A DNA stretch of 64,000 nucleotides from Anthopleura xanthogrammica (taxonomy: Eukaryota; Cnidaria; Anthozoa; Actiniaria; Actiniidae), in the NCBI GenBank assembly GCA_964019055.1, contig OZ025210.1:5512047-5576046 (forward strand), in the 5' to 3' direction. Of this stretch, positions 10,826-21,540 are shown piece by piece (the stretch's first letter is position 1; every line of letters starts with the position of its first letter). Made by a program: the position numbers and the translations under genes. The notes beneath the pieces were generated by a model that worked only from the letters and a program-made list of their open reading frames with translations, was not told the origin of the DNA and searched no databases.

Positions 10826-11377
10826 CTTGAATTTGACAAAAAAGAGTGCAAAACTTTACTATTAGGGGTAGATTGAGTATATTTTGCAATTTGTCTTTGC
10901 ACCTTTAGAAAGGCAATACTCTACATAAATCAACTTTAAAAGTTCACATTCTGCTTCAAGAAGTCATTAATAAGAAGAAACTAATATTTAAACTAAACTC
11001 CAAGCTATAAGTCGCTAGATTTTAATATTATTCTCATATCCTTCTCCCCCCTCCCCCCAAGGAAAATATCGTCGTACCAATATTTTCTTAGTACGTAGGG
11101 GTGGGTAAAGAGTGTAAAGCAGCTGCTTTACCACAGGAAACCCAAGCAAGGTATATTTGAACCTTATACAAAGGAATATATGTCGAATTCTATGCCGTAC
11201 GAATGTTTGAAGAGAGTGATTTTCATAATTAACTTACCAATTTTTGCATGGGTGTTCTTGTTGTTCTTGTTGCTGTTCTTTGATCGTCGCGATTTAGCGA
11301 TTTAGAGCCCTTGGTTGGGCTTCCTGTGGTTTACGTCATTGCTGGCCCCTCGGTCCACGTGAACCACAGAATCCAAA
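10826..11377. promoter_or_regulatory. Head-to-head intergenic promoter region EMC10 / eIF3f
   Basis: This 552-bp gap holds the start codons of two housekeeping-type genes on opposite strands. It is AT-rich near EMC10 and more GC-rich near eIF3f (GGCCCCTCGGTCCACGTGAA at 11345). I see no TATA box in a fixed place. A shared bidirectional promoter is inferred from geometry only. Confidence 0.45.
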
Positions 11378-14300
11378 ATGGCGAGTCGAGTAAAGAAAGT
11401 TCTTATTCATCCTGTTGTACTCTTTAGTATCGTAGACGCGTACGAAAGACGGAATGAAGAGGCGAAAAGAGTTATTGGGACTCTTCTAGGAGTCGTTGAT
11501 AAAGGTGTGATCGAGGTTAAAAGCTGTTTTGGTGTTCCACATAACGAATCTGCCGACGAGGTGAGTTAGAGAAAACGTGTTACTCAATCATTGAACACCG
11601 CTAAAAGCTCAGAATTTTAAGACTTCTGATCACAAATATTCCTAAAATATCCTAACTTTTTATATTATCATTTTTTCTTGAAAAAAATTCTGTTATATAC
11701 AAGCTAGATTGTACAATGTAAACGTTTAATTGTAAAATTACGTGCTGTAAAATATTCTTAAGCTTATATTTTTTTCTTGCTTGAAATTTTAAAAATTTGA
11801 TTTGATTTGATTGTTTGTAATCACGTTGGAAGTTTAAGATAAGATTATATAAATATCATGAGTTATTAAAAATATTTCACAAAAATCTTCTTTCTTTATG
11901 TCCTCAGGTTGCTGTGGAATTAGAATATGCCAAAAGCATGTATGAACTCGCAAGTAAAGCAAATCCTAAAGAACAGATTGTTGGATGGTGGGTTTCCTTT
12001 ATCTAGAATCGTTAAATAACTTGTCTATGTCTTAGTTAGGAGGGAAATACTTTGGTGTTAGACATTTTCAGGTTGTGCGTAATGTTTTCCCATTTCAGAC
12101 CATATGTCATTCTCTCTAGAATAGAGCAGTTTTCCTATGACTATGAAAAACTTATGTCACGGACTGCACCTTGTAGTGACCGTATCAGTGCCATGCAGTT
12201 TGTGAAAACATTCGACATTCGGTGCCGTGTCTGTGCCACATTGTTGCCATATGCTGTGACTTTTGCACACATACAAAATCTGCTCTAAGATTATTTGTGC
12301 GAGTCTATCAATATAGAATCTCGAGTATTACTTATAGACAATGAAATAGTATTCAAGGGATTGAGGCAGGATATGAAATGGGAAAACAGTCACACGTCAT
12401 CATTCCCTTTAGGAATATTTCCTTATTTACCAGCAATTTTTGCGAATACAAATTTACATGTGATCTGAACCATTTGAAGAACAGTAGATCAAGTTTTTTG
12501 TTCTTTGCATCTGTGAATAACTAAGTTATTCTTTGTAAGTTACTTTCATAACTATGTGCAAAAGCCATGACTTAAGGTACAGACAAAGAATAATCTATTT
12601 TTACTTAAAAAGTGCCTATCATTGCCACTTTTATTGCTATGTGCTGGTCGAGACAACAGTCGCAACATGGAAATTGGGTAATACACTGTCATCAGTCAGA
12701 ATATGTAAAGGTGCCGAACAATCTGTTTGATTGCCGATAGTCTTTTGACTGGTTTTCCTGTCGTGATTGTTGTCTCTATCAGTGCATAACAATAAAGACA
12801 GTGGTAATACAATACTGTATTGTTTTCTTTTAGGTATGCAACAGGTCCAGATGTGACAGAACACTCCCTTCTTATCCATGAATACTACTCGCGAGAAACC
12901 ACTAATCCAATTCACCTTACTGTTGACACGACTCTCAAGAACCTTAAAATGGCCTATAAAGCCTACCAAAGGTATGTTGTTACCATGACAAAACAAGTTT
13001 AGGTCCTAGTTCATTTTTGTTTATTACCAGAATAACCTACAAATTTTATCAACATCCGAAAAAGGACCCTCTTTTCTGATCAAAGTCAGGGCATGACTAT
13101 CTCACAGATCAAATTGAAGTTTAGCACGTTATGTTAGTTTGCAGAGGGAGGAAAACCAGAGAACCCAGAGAAAAAAACTCTTAAATCAAGGGAAAGACCT
13201 AACGAAATCTACTCGCATGTGATTTTGAGTCCAGGAATCAAACCTGGTAACCCAGAGGTGAGAGATAAGTGTACTTCCACTATGCCTGCCTTGATTTTAG
13301 CTACTTCTCAACTATAGGACCTGGGAAAAGTTTGACGGGAGGGGATGCAGTATTGTCAACCACTCCCTGGAGCTACCCCAGTATTGTATTTAAATTTCTT
13401 TGTCTAAATGTTCTTGCATCCATGAATTTCAGTGTAAAAATGGGTGTTCCAGAGAAGACAGAGGGCACCATATTCAGCCAAGTTCCTTGTGAAATCAAGC
13501 TCACAGCTTCTGAGAAAGTTGGAAGTATGAAAACTTAAATTATCTGTATACACGTCATACCATTGCAAGGCTTTGCACCTGTACACCTGAACAATTACTA
13601 ACCATAACTTTGAGTTTTTGATATCAGAAATAATGCTTTATATATTTTATTAGGTAAATTGATCTCTTACCTTGGACATGTTTTCCTATCTCGTACCACA
13701 TGTCATTCTTTTGAGAATAAGTTTTTTTTGAGTGTTATCCATATTCATATGTCTTCTCATGTACAACCGTTAAACAAAGAAATGATTCTCTAGGGAATGA
13801 CCTGATCAGAAATAGGAAAACATTACACCCAAGGTAAAGAGGTCCATCACGTTCTACATTTATTTGTAGTTTAAAGTTTGTGTTTATATTTTTTAGTTGA
13901 TGTCCTACAAAGAACAAAATTTGCAAGCAAGAAAACAGTTCCCTTGATATCAGACATGCAACATGTAACCAGGTTAGACAACACATTATTATTATGAAAT
14001 ACGGTAGCACAAGAAATATAACAGTTTTTACCATGCTCAATACAGGTAATACAGCACACAGGAAGTGCCAAAAGCACTATGCTCTGCTTTTTGAGGGAGC
14101 TTTTAACCAATCAGAACATACATAGAAGTCTAAACACCTGCTCTGGTTTGTCGAAATGCTTTTTGAATAAGATTATCTAAAATGCTCACATTATTTCTTT
14201 TTCTGCGCACACTGAATTTTATACAAAAAAAAAACAATATTTTTTGTGAATTTATGATACTCTGATCTATACTCTTGGGATGCTGAGAGAACAAGAGGGA

Positions 14301-16639
14301 ATCTGGAAACCTGTTTTACATTTCTTAAAATATTAAAAATTATCGCTTATTTCTCTGTACGTGGTTTTTCCCAAGGAAAGGAACAACACACCCTAGTCTA
14401 TTATACATCTCAACCTTTTATTGAGTTATTAATATTTTTCGTTATCCCTCGTCATTAGTGCTACAGAGGATCTAACAAACATGCTTACTGATGTTATAGC
14501 TTACATTGAGGCTGTTATGGTGAGTTTCTTGGCTAAGAGTGTGGGATATAAGTGATGGCTGGGTTATTATTTTGTCTCAAGTATGGGTAAATTGGGAAAA
14601 ATTGAAGAAAAGGAGAGCACTTCTTTTGCAATCCTTTCAATTCAGTTTTATTTCTCTTTCCCTTTACACTCATTTCCATTTCCCATTCCTTTCACTTTCA
14701 TTTCTCTTTCCTCTCCTATTTCCCCCTTTCTATTCATTTCCTTCTCTTTCTTTCCCTTCCATTCACTTTCCATTTCCCAACTTTTCCCTTTATTTTCCCT
14801 TCCTTCCTTTTTCATTTATTTAATTCAATGAATATCATTTCTTTCAGGAGGGAAAGATTCCTGCAGATGATAATGTTGGGCGAGAGCTGAAAAATTTTGT
14901 TGATGCTGTTCCTAAGATGACACCTGAAGAATTTGAAGCCATGCTTAATAGCAACATGCAGGTACTGTATCTGCTAGCCATCAGTATGATATGCGAGTTA
15001 GAGATAACCTGACTTTGATCAGCCAAGAGGGTGTTTCAGGGTTTGATCTGTGAGTTAGCCATACCCTGACTTTGATCAGCCAAGAGGGTGTTTCAGGGTT
15101 CAATCTATGAGTTAGCCATACCCTGACTTTGATCAGCCAAGAGGGTGTTTCAGGGTTCAATCTATGAGTTAGCCATACCCTGACTTTGATCAGCCAAGAG
15201 GGTGTTTCAGGGTTCAATCTATGAGTTAGCCATACCCTGACTTTGATCAGCCAAGAGGGTGTTTCAGGGTTCAATCTATGAGTTAGCCATACCCTGACTT
15301 TGATCAGCCAAGAGGGTGTTTCAGGGTTCAATCTATGAGTTAGCCATACCCTGACTTTGATCAGCCAAGAGGGTGTTTCAGGGTTCAATCTATGAGTTAG
15401 CCATACCCTGACTTTGATCAGCCAAGAGGTTGTTTCAGGGTTTGATCTGTGAGTTAGCCGTGCCCTGACTTAGATCAGCCCAGAGGTTGTTTCAGGGTTT
15501 GATCTGTGAGTTACCTATGCCCTGACTTAGATCAGTCCAGAGGTTGTTTCAGGGTTCGATCTGTGAGTTACCTATGCCCTGACTTAGATCAGTCCAGAGG
15601 TTGTTTCAGGGTTTGATCTGTGAGTTACCTATGCCCTGACTTAGATCAGTCCAGAGGTTGTTTCAGGGTTCGATCTGTGAGTTAGCCGTGCCCTGACTTA
15701 GATCAGCCCAGAGGTTGTTTCAGGGTTTGATCTGTGAGTTACCTATGCCCTGACTTAGATCAGTCCAGAGGTTGTTTCAGGGTTCGATCTGTGAGTTAGC
15801 CGTGCCCTGACTTAGATCAGCCCAGAGGTTGTTTCAGGGTTTGATCTGTGAGTTACCTATGCCCTGACTTAGATCAGTCCAGAGGTTGTTTCAGGGTTCG
15901 ATCTGTGAGTTAGCCGTGCCCTGACTTAGATCAGCCCAGAGGTTGTTTCAGGGTTTGATCTGTGAGTTAGCTGTGCCCTGACTTAGATCAGTCCAGAGAT
16001 GGTTTAGGGTTTGATCTGTGAGTTAGCCATGCCCTGAATTAGATCAGCCCAGAGGTTGTTTCAGGGTTTGATCTGTGAGTTACCTATGCCCTGACTTAGA
16101 TCAGTCCAGAGGTTGTTTCAGGGTTCGATCTGTGAGTTAGCCGTGCCCTGACTTAGATCAGCCCAGAGGTTGTTTCAGGGTTTGATCTGTGAGTTACCTA
16201 TGCCCTGACTTAGATCAGTCCAGAGGTTGTTTCAGGGTTCGATCTGTGAGTTAGCCATGCCCTGACTTAGATCAGCCCAGAGGTTGTTTCAGGGTTTGAT
16301 CTGTGAGTTAGCTGTGCCCTGACTTAGATCAGTTCAGAGGTTGTTTAGGGTTTGATCTGTGAGTTAGCCATGCCCTGAATTAGATCAGCCCAGAGGTTTT
16401 TTCAGGTTTTGATCTGTGAGTTAGCCATGCCCTGAATTAAATCAGCCCAGAGGTTGTTTCAGGATATCAATAAAGATTTCGTGCAGTGATAGTATTCATG
16501 TATAGCCCAGTTTATCTGTAATATAACCAGTCTAAAAACCTGTTTGTTTTCATTCCAGGACTTGCTGATGATTGTATATCTTTCAAACCTCTGTAAAACA
16601 CAACTCGCTCTGGGAGAAAAGCTGACAGGTGTCCTTTGA
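11378..16639 (+). CDS. EIF3F: Translation initiation factor eIF3 subunit F (8 exons, 274 aa)
   Basis: eIF3f is an MPN-domain subunit of the eIF3 complex that prepares the 40S ribosome for mRNA loading. Exons: 11378-11560, 11908-11987, 12834-12971, 13433-13524, 13897-13972, 14459-14519, 14848-14961, 16559-16639; total 825 bp. The start [20 protein letters not shown] lacks the Pro/Ala-rich extension of vertebrate eIF3f and begins almost directly with the MPN domain. The MPN core includes [46 protein letters not shown] and [11 protein letters not shown]. As usual for eIF3f it has HEYY in place of a JAMM zinc site. The C-terminal helices end [23 protein letters not shown] polyadenylation signal AATAAA follows 18 bp after the stop (16658-16663). 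The last intron carries a large minisatellite. Confidence 0.96.
12052..12400. mobile_element. Probable MITE with CCCATTTCAGACCA ends, long variant
   Basis: GTTTTCCCATTTCAGACCAT at 12083-12102 and the inverted GATATGAAATGGGAAAACAG at 12370-12389 bracket about 300 bp in eIF3f intron 2. The ends match the family at 13661-13845, but the interior is different. Confidence 0.5.
13137..13290 (-). mobile_element. tRNA-derived SINE (family 1)
   Basis: Reverse-complement copy in eIF3f intron 3. GCAGAGGGAGGAAAACCAGA begins at 13141, a box-B complement GGAATCAAACC lies at 13235-13245, and GAGGTGAGAGATAAGTG marks the box-A side. Confidence 0.7.
13661..13845. mobile_element. Palindromic MITE (family with CCCATTTCAGACCA ends)
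   Basis: Terminal inverted repeat GATCTCTTACCTTGG at 13661 pairs with CCAAGGTAAAGAGGTC ending at about 13845. Subterminal words 'catgtcattctttTGAGAATAA' and 'TCTCTAGGGAATGAC' are also inverted. It lies in eIF3f intron 4. Other copies are at 26247-26434, 33688-33842 and 62160-62255. Confidence 0.75.
14990..16478. repeat. 57-bp minisatellite in eIF3f last intron, ~26 copies
   Basis: Unit GATCTGTGAGTTAGCCATGC followed by CCTGACTTAGATCAGCCCAG and AGGTTGTTTCAGGGTTC. Units 1-8 form a homogeneous subfamily (TTTGATCAGCCAAGAGGGTG). Later units alternate between 'TTAGCCGTG' and 'TTACCTATG' variants, a higher-order pair. The array finishes with AGGATATCAATAAAGA, resembling the 3' end of SINE family 1. 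A minus-strand open frame through it ([18 protein letters not shown] repeated) is a by-product of the 57-bp period. Confidence 0.97.
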
Positions 16640-16698
16640 CATTAGAACGTAAATATAAATAAAATAGTAAGAAAGTAAAAACTTACCAAGATTATTGT

Positions 16699-16775
16699 GC
16701 TGGATGGGGGGAGGGGGTGGGGTCACTGGATGGGGGGGAGGGGGTGGGGTCAATCATTTGGGGGCAAGGGAAAGT
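16699..16775 (+). repeat. G-rich duplicated tract, potential G-quadruplex
   Basis: Two tandem copies of CTGGATGGGGGGAGGGGGTG + GGGTCA lie 60-130 bp beyond the eIF3f stop. Each copy has several runs of four or more G. A third GGGGG run follows. Confidence 0.7.
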
Positions 16776-18479
16776 AACATCCTCATCTAGGGTGGGGAGG
16801 GGTAGATAGAATTTTTTAAATTTTAATAAACACGATGCATTATGGTCTAGCTTGGGTACAAACAACACCGTATAAGGTATGATGAATCATATAGGTGAAT
16901 AGAGTTTGTTTGGTTCTCTCCTGTGCTTAGGGTGTTTCTCCATGTTCTTCGGTTTTCCTCCCACTGCAAAAATCAACTCCTAAACAATTCAATCATGAAA
17001 CCACAGGGAGCCCAATTTTGTTAGCCACTGGCTATTAAAAGCTACCCTTGCAAAAACAAGGACTATCTATTTCATTTTATCGTATTTTTTTTTATTATTC
17101 CATTTTATATCCTGCATCTACAAGCAGTAATGATGAAAGTGGAGCGCGTAATGCTAGAACAGAATAGATATATTATATGTAAACGGGGAATTTAAGGTGA
17201 CTGACTACTTTTGAACGTTGAATTTGAGCCCACGATGTGCGCGCGCACGAAAATCGCACAAAACCGCATAATAAGCTTCGGAATTTTATTGAGGGATCAT
17301 ACAGGTTTTGAACTTCAACAGGGCAAAAACCTCAAATTTTGCACGGGACTCTATATTTTTCTGTGAATTTCTTAAAACAACATTCCAAGCGTTGTCCTTA
17401 GACTATGAAATCGATCACCAACCTTGGACCTATGCATCTACAGATAGTTTATATAGTAATAACAGTTGGCATGTTGTACGTGTGCGTGTGCGTGCTGTAA
17501 GTCAGTACCATATGTTTGTCACTCATACGACAACCACTCTTATGGGAAGCCATTTCAATGTTACGTCATGTTGTACCGTGTGCGTGCCGTAAGTCAGTAC
17601 CATATGTTTCTCACTCGTGCGAAAAACGTCTCTCCGTTTTTGCATCGAAACTAGCTTCTACTAAACAATAAGCCTTACACTGTGTAAAATATACGAATGC
17701 ATGTCAAGATAGAATCATTATCTAGGCGGATTAGCCTGAGCCTGCATGACTCGGGATCAGCTGTCGGTTGTACGGATGTCTCTCATCCACACACTATTTC
17801 GCCATCTTGTTCGCACGCCTTTCGCCATCTTGTTCGCACGTTTCGCCATCTTGTCCTAGGAGAACCTGTTTGGGATTGAATAGATAGTTAACACACAATA
17901 TTGACCCTGAACTAATGGGTCCATACTTCTTGCGGTGAAATTAAACGGTTGCTACTTACAATTGAAAAAGTCTCGGGGGGGGGGGGGGGGGGAAGTGAAA
18001 AGAAAGACTGTCGAACGACAGAATTCTCAGTCATGCTTGTGTTTGCTTCGATCCCTTTTTACCGTGAAGCAAGGTGTCTTATGCTCGTTCTTTTATCGTA
18101 TATCCTTCGAAGACTGACCTGTTTTCTTGTCGCGTTTTACCTGAATAGCTTCGTTCAAGAGTAATAAAAATGTCCATGTTGTGACATATTTATTAAAATG
18201 TATAAAAGTTAATGAAAAGAATCCCACTGTTCTCATTTCTCGGCGTCTATAAGTAAACTGAACTTCGATTATCTCATTTCTGATCACTTCATTTGAATAA
18301 TCTCAACACTGATCCTATCAATGTAGGAATATCTAGACCTGAGAGCATTCAAAGTTATTTAGATGTGAAGGTAACAAATATAGAATTATAAAATATATTA
18401 GAAATGCAAAAAAAAAAAAAAATTGAAAAGGGTCTCTGTGATAGGTCCTGTGAGAGCGACGTACAAGATACATATCAGA
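16776..18479. other. Intergenic region with mixed repeat fragments
   Basis: Bases 16826-16875 match one arm of the foldback at 61302-61400. Bases 16890-16980 resemble the SINE 5' body. At 17480-17640 the word GTAAGTCAGTACCATATGTT occurs twice 97 bp apart, related to sequence at 62730-62815. A run of 18 G lies at 17976-17993. Short open frames here overlap these repeats and are not called. Confidence 0.45.
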
Positions 18480-18677
18480 CTGGCCTTACACGGTACCGGA
18501 CGAATTTTGAACCGTTCAAAAAGTTGTACGCTTAGGCGTTCCTTTTAAACGGAACTATGCTATCTGGACAAACATTCAAGCACATATCCGTGCAAGAGAA
18601 GGTTCCGTGTAAATGGTATGTACTAGTCAAGTTTTTGAATGGTTAAGATGAATTCGTCCGGTACTGTGTAAGGCCAG
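18480..18677. mobile_element. MITE with CTGGCCTTACAC termini
   Basis: CTGGCCTTACACGGTACCGG at 18480 pairs with CCGGTACTGTGTAAGGCCAG ending at 18677. The inverted similarity continues through GACGAATT and TTCAAAAA. No coding capacity. Confidence 0.75.
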
Positions 18678-19180
18678 CTTAGTCTTGCTCAGGGGCGTAG
18701 CGAGGACATAGGTTCTGGGGGGGCACCTCCGCCAAAAATTGCCGAAGCAAAATAAAAAACAAGAAAAACCGCGATATTTACGACGAAATAGGGAATAAAA
18801 CTTTCTCTACAAAAAGTGGGGGCGCCAAGTACAAAAAAAAAAAAAACTTGAAAAAGAAAGAGAAATCAATTAAAAGAATATCGAGTGCATTAGCATACCA
18901 CTTTGAATGGTAGTCATAAATAGACCAGGAATATAGTAATTACCTCTGTTAATTTAGCATATTTTGAATTGAATAATTCTGGGTGAGCAAACTGATAGTC
19001 CGGTAAAAAAAACTCATTAAAGTCGAGTTAGAAAGCGAGATATTGTATTCAAACTGAAATATTAACATTTGAAAAGTGTTAGGCACAGTTCAAACGTCGA
19101 TCTTTTCATGAGCAGAACCTAATGACAACGAAGAAGACCGTCTTATTATCCATTGTTTTCAATGCGTTCGTTTCATGTAT
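18678..19180. other. Non-coding sequence with a transposon-end-like segment
   Basis: Starts with CAGGGGCGTAGCGAGGACAT and GGGGGGGCACCTCCGCC, words typical of DNA-transposon ends, but I cannot pair them with a right end. The remainder is AT-rich. Confidence 0.35.
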
Positions 19181-19241
19181 TCGGAGTCGGAATCGGAAGG
19201 ATCGGAAGGTGTCCTTTTCCTTGACTTGTGCTTACGCTTAA

Positions 19242-19360
19242 GCCCGGTTTAAACATCGAAGTTCACATAAGCCGAATGTAATGCAAATGAATTCAAACAA
19301 TAGGTTTTGCTCATTTGCATTAGATTCGACACATGTGAAATTCGACGTCTAAACCGGGCC
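19242..19360. mobile_element. Palindromic POU-octamer MITE, copy 1
   Basis: GCCCGGTTTAAACATCGAAG pairs with the 3' arm ending TTCGACGTCTAAACCGGGCC. Each arm contains an octamer-type ATGCAAAT (19272-19279; inverted ATTTGCAT at 19314-19321). Copies 2 and 3 are at 47061-47184 and 54652-54775. It sits inside another inverted structure (GAGTCGGAATCGGAAGGATC at 19185 and CCGACTCCGACTCCGATCCG at 19405). Confidence 0.85.
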
Positions 19361-19492
19361 TTAGACGAGCGGTTTTCACTTGCAATTTCATTCACGAGCT
19401 GTTTCCGACTCCGACTCCGATCCGACGTAAGTGTAAACCAGCCTATACAAAGCCACACATATGAATAAGCATAAAATCCATTATATTGATAA

Positions 19493-19879
19493 CTATACCT
19501 CACTTAATCGCAGACGATCCACCTCGTAGTACGTACAATTTTTTCTGGCCTCAAGTTTGATGCCATTTGTTGGGTCAGCAATGTTGTAGTTTATATGACA
19601 CTTAGGCCTTCTTCCGAGAGTTCTTTTTACGTAGTTGATGGAAACACAGACATGGCATCTCAAGCATTCATCGAAGCACTCGAGCAGCGAACGGACCCTC
19701 TTTCTGACCACATATTGACCCCTTAGTACACTTCCCTTTGTTGTATTATAGATAAAATCCCACGAATCTGGACTGGTTACGTCAATTTTTTTCCTCTGAC
19801 AACATGCAACAGTTGCGACCAAGGCAAAAGCAGCGAGAAAGAAAAAAGCCAGAAAAAACTTTCCTTGGCAACACCTCAT
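19493..19879 (-). CDS. Small secreted PAN/apple-like cysteine-rich protein
   Basis: Encodes 128 aa. A signal peptide (FFLAFFFLAAFALVATVA, residues ~8-25) is followed by a region resembling the PAN/apple fold: a beta strand SVLRGQYVVRKRVRS, then the cysteine motif LLECFDECLRCHVCVSINY, CHINYN, and a closing NCTYYEVD. PAN modules bind proteins or carbohydrates, and cnidarians have many secreted ones. Two Asn-X-Ser/Thr sites (NTT, NCT) are visible. The open frame ends in TAG at 19493-19495, but AGTGAG|GTATAG just before it is a good donor, so this could also be the first exon of a longer protein continuing left. No matching exon was found between 16640 and 19490. Confidence 0.7.
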   Translation of the reverse strand: MRCCQGKFFLAFFFLAAFALVATVACCQRKKIDVTSPDSWDFIYNTTKGSVLRGQYVVRKRVRSLLECFDECLRCHVCVSINYVKRTLGRRPKCHINYNIADPTNGIKLEARKNCTYYEVDRLRLSEV

Positions 19880-20560
19880 GATTATTGAGTCTTAAAACGC
19901 GTTCTTACTCTTGTCACAAGCGCAAAAAAGTGAACTCTTAAGTTACTAAAATGTAATGTTTACTCACATACACCTGCAGTCTCATAAACAATGTTTCAAG
20001 ACCCTAAGTTAAATATTTAATGATAAAGGGCTGACTATGCTCGTTATAGACGTTTTGTTTTTAGCTTGGAGGGGTTATTGACGAAAATTCCGCAGCATAT
20101 TAACTTTGCCACTGAATAATTCCATTCAAAAAGAAAATAAATTAAGAGAAGACATCACTCCGGTAAAGGCTTGTCTCATGTCACCAGTTGATGCTATTTT
20201 TAGACCGTTTTTCTTCACCTGCGCGCGCGTAGCTTGGCAAAATAAATGTAAAAAAAAAAACGCACGAAAAAAACCCAAAAACAAACAAACAGGAGACTTA
20301 AACAAATTGCTACTTCAACTTCCGGTTTTTTAAAATTCAAGGAAGCCGGAGTAAGAAAAACAAAAAAAAAAAATCGTGAGCAAACAGCGTAGAGCGCGCG
20401 TGCAGAAGACAAACGATTAAGTGAGTGACAAAATTCTTCATCATTTATTTCACAGTCGAAACGTTTGAATAAATAAATAAATAAAAAAAGTCAGAGACAA
20501 ACTAAAGTGTATATTCATGAAACCTAACTGCACATTTTTGAATGAGTGATATCGTTGGAT
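19880..20560. other. Upstream region of the PAN-like gene
   Basis: No gene recognised. Homopolymeric A runs at 20250-20290 and 20350-20375 and (AATA)n at 20470-20486 create short artificial open frames. Confidence 0.4.
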
Positions 20561-20571
20561 GGTATTTTATT

Positions 20572-20646
<75 letters not shown>

Positions 20647-20727
20647 GTGATAATAATGGTGATAATAATAATAATAATGGTGATAATAATATTGATGATG
20701 ATAATAAATATGATGATATCAAACAAA
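20572..20727. repeat. (AAT)n microsatellite with GAT variants, left flank of LINE
   Basis: About 23 AAT units, then interspersed GGTGAT and GATGAT. The same mixed pattern (AATGGTGATAATAATATTGA) resumes at 22110-22615 on the other side of the LINE and the TTGAA array. Confidence 0.9.
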
Positions 20728-21540
20728 GCAGGAATAGACTACGGGGTGCCTCAGGGCTCTATTTTAGGTCCTCTACTTTTTTTACTATATATAAATGATA
20801 TCTGTACTGTTTCCCAAGTTCTAAAATTTCATATCTTTGCTGACGATACCAATATATTGTATTCAAATAAATGTATAAAAAAACTTGAATCGACAATGAA
20901 TACTGAATTAGAAAAGCTTCGAATCTGGCTCACAGCAAATAAGCTAACAATAAATGTTAAAAAAACGAATTTTGTTATTTTCCATACATCTCGCAAATCC
21001 AAAATTCCAATAAACATCAGAATTTTTGACCACAAAACTAATAAATACTTACCACTTGAACATAAGGATTATGTGAAATATCTTGGTGTTTTATTAGATA
21101 ATAAATTGTGCTGGAAACCACACATTGACTATGTTAGCAAAAAAGTGAGCAGAATAGTTGGAATACTTAGTAGATTAAGGCACTTTATACCTAGAAATAC
21201 TCTTATTAAAATGTACAAAACTCTTTTACAACCTATTTTGACATATGGGATAGCTACCTGGGGTCAAGCTTGCAAAAAGCTCACCAACAAACTTTTGATC
21301 CTGCAGAAGCGCGCCATCAGATCGATATTTTTTGTTAAATCAACTAATAGTGCTATACCACTTTTTTTTGAAACTAAAATTCTACCAGTGACGTCACACT
21401 ACTTATTCTTAATAGCACAACTTATGTATGATGTCGAAAATAACAAGGTCCCCACTAATATTGTCAACCTTTTTACTCGTGTTAAAGACATACATAGCTA
21501 TAACACAAGATCTTCTTAAATAATTTCTTCCTTAATAAAA
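20728..21540 (+). mobile_element. 5'-truncated non-LTR retrotransposon (CR1/L2/Jockey-like reverse transcriptase)
   Basis: The open frame from about 20728 to the TAA at 21517-21519 encodes about 263 aa of reverse transcriptase. The YGVPQGSILGPLLFLLYIND block and the catalytic FADDTNILYS are present, followed by WLTANKLTINVKKTNFVIF, KYLGVLLDN, and the thumb region to HSYNTRSS. Endonuclease, the N-terminal RT blocks and the usual residues after YNTRSS are missing. After a 21-bp untranslated stretch with AATAAA the element runs into a (TTGAA)n tail, as CR1/L2-type LINEs end in short tandem repeats instead of poly(A). It is a dead copy in terms of autonomy, though the RT part itself has no internal stop. 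Confidence 0.9.

Noticed and set aside
14539..14831. Phe/Ser/Pro-rich plus frames
   Set aside because: Translations of a long pyrimidine-rich intron tract before the acceptor of eIF3f exon 7.
14981..15388. 135-aa minus-strand frame of repeated [18 protein letters not shown]
   Set aside because: The 57-bp minisatellite period is divisible by three, so one frame stays open; it lies inside the eIF3f intron and has no start context or homologue.
14990..16478. Regular repeats suggestive of a CRISPR array
   Set aside because: Units are contiguous without unique spacers, and the sequence is clearly animal nuclear DNA.
20106..20412. Lys- and Phe-rich frames near 20106-20412
   Set aside because: Created by poly(A) runs on the two strands.
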